From Chthonomonadaceae bacterium (GTDB lineage Bacteria > Armatimonadota > Chthonomonadetes > Chthonomonadales > Chthonomonadaceae), in contig JANXLO010000400.1 in NCBI GenBank assembly GCA_025355115.1, positions 1 through 5,132 of the forward strand: 5,132 nucleotides of DNA, written 5' to 3'. The position numbers and the translations under genes were made by a program. Position 1 is the stretch's first letter; each line of letters begins with the position of its first letter. Shown here piece by piece: positions 3,452 to 5,132 of this stretch. The notes under the pieces are model-generated. The model saw only the letters and a program-made list of their open reading frames with translations. It was not told where the DNA came from and made no database searches.

Positions 3452-5132
3452 CTACTTTGTCCCCGTGTCGACAGGGGCAGTCGCGGAGATGGGAGGGGTT
3501 GTAACGGCGTTCGTCCGGTTTGCGGAGGCATTAGCTTTGCCGCGCTTGCCTTTTGGCGAGCCGGGCGGGGGAGTGCCCGCCTTGACGACGTAGAGTGCGA
3601 CGTCTCGAGTTATTGGCGGCGTCGTGAGCGCCAAGCCATCTTTTGCATTGGCGATGCTGACATCCGTCTCGTCGATGGACTTGCCGGCGTAGGTGTCCCA
3701 CCAGGTGGCCCGATATCGACCGGCTTGCAGACCAGTGAGCATGAGCCTCCCGCTGACTGATTGGGCACTTGTCGCCTGCGCCAGGGGGACGTCTACATTT
3801 GCGCGATGATAGACCCACGCCGCGACGAAGTCCTTGCCGACTCTCGCCTTCGCCGCCAGAGCGGGGGCGTAGTTCGAGAGGGAAATCTGACGAACGGTGA
3901 ACCAGTCCTTGCCTGTGTTCTCTATGGTGACAGTGTGTGCGCCGGTCTGCACATCGACCGTGAGCGCGTTCGCATCGGGCTTGGGGGTATAGTCGGCGGC
4001 AGCGGCCGGAAAGTCCTTCTCGGTCGATTTGCCGTCCACTGTCAGCTTGAGGTGCGCGCCTGCCTTCGACACCTGCGCTACGGAGATGCTGAACGTTCCA
4101 GGCTCCGTGAAGCTAACCTGAAGGGCAAGCGGCTTGGGCATCATGTCACGATGCTGCTGGCCCTGTATGAAGCTCGGATAGCGATCCATACCGGCGGGTG
4201 CGCCTGTGGATCCGACGATGAACTCACTGTCGGACGAGGATCCATAGCCGCCGCCCGGCGCAAAGCGAAGGGCCGCCTTCTGCGACGTTTCGACCACGGG
4301 AGAGACTGATGTAAGGCCGCCTTTGCCTGCGAGGCCAGAGGCGGTCAGAAAGCCGGAAGCAGCCAGATAGTGACTGTAGAGATTCTGCTTCTCGACGGTC
4401 TCCCAGTCCCAGTACTGTGCGCCGCCCGCCCGCCCGCTCATCAGCCCGGCCCACACCCCAACGTGTAGGCCGCTGCCGTCATCCTTCAACGCCTTGGGCC
4501 CAAACTCGCCCACGAAGCCCGGCTTGTCCGTCTTCTTCTTGCCCGATGTCGCTTCCGGAGCGCCCAGCGCTGTCAGAAGATCGTTGGGGTATACATGGGT
4601 TTGCGTGTAGTCCACCGTCTCCCAGACAGGGCTGTCGGCGGCTATCGAGGGAGCGGAGCTAGTCGTGAGCAGATGCCTGTTGCCGTCGAACTGGCGCAGG
4701 AAGAGAGCCATTTCACGGTGCCAGAGAGCGATGTCGTCCCAGAGTTTGCCCTGAGCCGCGTCGGTGAACTCGACCTCGTTGAACAGTTCCATCGCCAGTA
4801 TGTTCGGCGAGTAGCCCCAGCGTGAGACGATGTAGTAGAGCTTGCGCTTGGTGAGGGCGCGGGCTTTCGGATCGGTGAAGAAATCCTCCGGGGACTTGAG
4901 AAAGCCGCCGTTCTTTAAGTTATACGGATTTGCCTCCCAGTTGGGATTGACGTTGTGCGAGTATTTATAGCCTGTCTCGCTCGAGTACTGGCCGTGATGC
5001 TGGAGCACAAGCTGGAAGTAGATACCGTTCTGCTCGGCTGAATCAACGATGGCGTCCCACTTCTTGGCCGCCGCCAGATCGATGTCGCCCAGCTTGTCGG
5101 GCTTGCCTTTTTCCGGCCAGTCGAGGTTTTTG
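3452..5132 (-). CDS. GH5-like (clan GH-A) glycoside hydrolase, C-terminal 559 residues; N-terminus beyond right edge
   Basis: The enzyme probably hydrolyses beta-linked polysaccharide by the retaining clan GH-A mechanism. The frame is open to the edge, so no start is visible; the GTG at 5008 is an internal Val in LVLQHHGQY. Numbering from the edge, the barrel has the HHG strand (45-47), NPYN (68-71), ELFNE with candidate acid/base E119 (codon 4777-4775), THVY with H179, VGEFG with candidate nucleophile E209 (codon 4507-4505), and YWDW (240-243), the usual aromatic platform at the eighth strand. A beta-sandwich resembling a carbohydrate-binding module follows (about 335-420), then a second small beta domain with YRATWWDTYAGK and ending DVALYVVK (about 428-517), similar in style to C-terminal domains of DUF4038/cellulase-type proteins. 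A Pro/Thr/Ala/Lys tail closes it. Export is likely but the signal region is not visible. Exact family and substrate (glucan, mannan or other) cannot be settled here. Confidence 0.85.
   Translation of the reverse strand, partial: KNLDWPEKGKPDKLGDIDLAAAKKWDAIVDSAEQNGIYFQLVLQHHGQYSSETGYKYSHNVNPNWEANPYNLKNGGFLKSPEDFFTDPKARALTKRKLYYIVSRWGYSPNILAMELFNEVEFTDAAQGKLWDDIALWHREMALFLRQFDGNRHLLTTSSAPSIAADSPVWETVDYTQTHVYPNDLLTALGAPEATSGKKKTDKPGFVGEFGPKALKDDGSGLHVGVWAGLMSGRAGGAQYWDWETVEKQNLYSHYLAASGFLTASGLAGKGGLTSVSPVVETSQKAALRFAPGGGYGSSSDSEFIVGSTGAPAGMDRYPSFIQGQQHRDMMPKPLALQVSFTEPGTFSISVAQVSKAGAHLKLTVDGKSTEKDFPAAAADYTPKPDANALTVDVQTGAHTVTIENTGKDWFTVRQISLSNYAPALAAKARVGKDFVAAWVYHRANVDVPLAQATSAQSVSGRLMLTGLQAGRYRATWWDTYAGKSIDETDVSIANAKDGLALTTPPITRDVALYVVKAGTPPPGSPKGKRGKANASANRTNAVTTPPISATAPVDTGTK

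Noticed and set aside
3761..4309. A 182-codon plus-strand frame opposite the glycoside hydrolase
   Set aside because: It lies wholly antisense to a well-supported gene, is Arg/Gly-rich as expected from a GC-rich shadow frame, and has no recognisable motif.
5006..5008. GTG at 5008 as the start of the glycoside hydrolase
   Set aside because: The frame is open upstream to the window edge and encodes family-like sequence (QNGIYFQLVLQHHG), so this codon is an internal valine.
1..5132. CRISPR array, transposase or toxin-antitoxin pair
   Set aside because: No regularly spaced direct repeats, insertion-sequence ends, transposase motifs or recognisable toxin family were found; the two small plus-strand genes are too far apart and unlike known pairs.

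Overview
The window is GC-rich bacterial chromosomal DNA with ordinary housekeeping and accessory genes. It holds no mobile element, CRISPR array, or recognisable defence or biosynthetic cluster. The def-fmt order, small BON-like and orphan proteins, a rhomboid with a helical-repeat tail and a secreted-type GH5-like glycosidase with C-terminal beta domains would fit a soil Acidobacteriota (Terriglobia) genome. That placement is inference from gene style, not proof.

Layout. Positions 1-1001 on the minus strand hold def (peptide deformylase) followed by the first 126 codons of fmt (methionyl-tRNA formyltransferase), joined by an ATGA stop/start overlap. A sigma70-like promoter with a perfect TATAAT lies just upstream at about 1063-1092. 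Positions 1373-2034 on the plus strand hold two small genes: an 80-residue BON-like protein and a 77-residue protein I do not recognise. They are separated by 185 nt rich in potential RNA hairpins. A strong inverted repeat at 2048-2087 lies between the plus-strand pair and a convergent minus-strand tRNA-Arg(CCG) gene at 2106-2178. The tRNA has its own near-consensus promoter, TTGACA-17-TATATT.

Positions 2242-3279 on the minus strand encode a rhomboid intramembrane serine protease with an unusual cytosol- or periplasm-facing TPR-like tail. Upstream of it, a 14-bp perfect hairpin at 3380-3424 separates it from the last gene. From 3452 to the right edge, the minus strand carries the C-terminal 559 residues of a GH clan A (GH5-like) glycoside hydrolase. 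Its N-terminus lies outside the window.

Functional links. Fmt formylates initiator Met-tRNA and Def removes the formyl group from new proteins, so their coupled synthesis makes sense. The tRNA is another translation component. The BON protein, the 77-residue protein, the rhomboid and the glycosidase show no clear functional link to def-fmt or to each other. I found no convincing new system; the best second-look items are the hairpin-rich leader of the orphan gene, the acidic deformylase tail, the rhomboid-TPR fusion and the unassigned substrate of the glycosidase.
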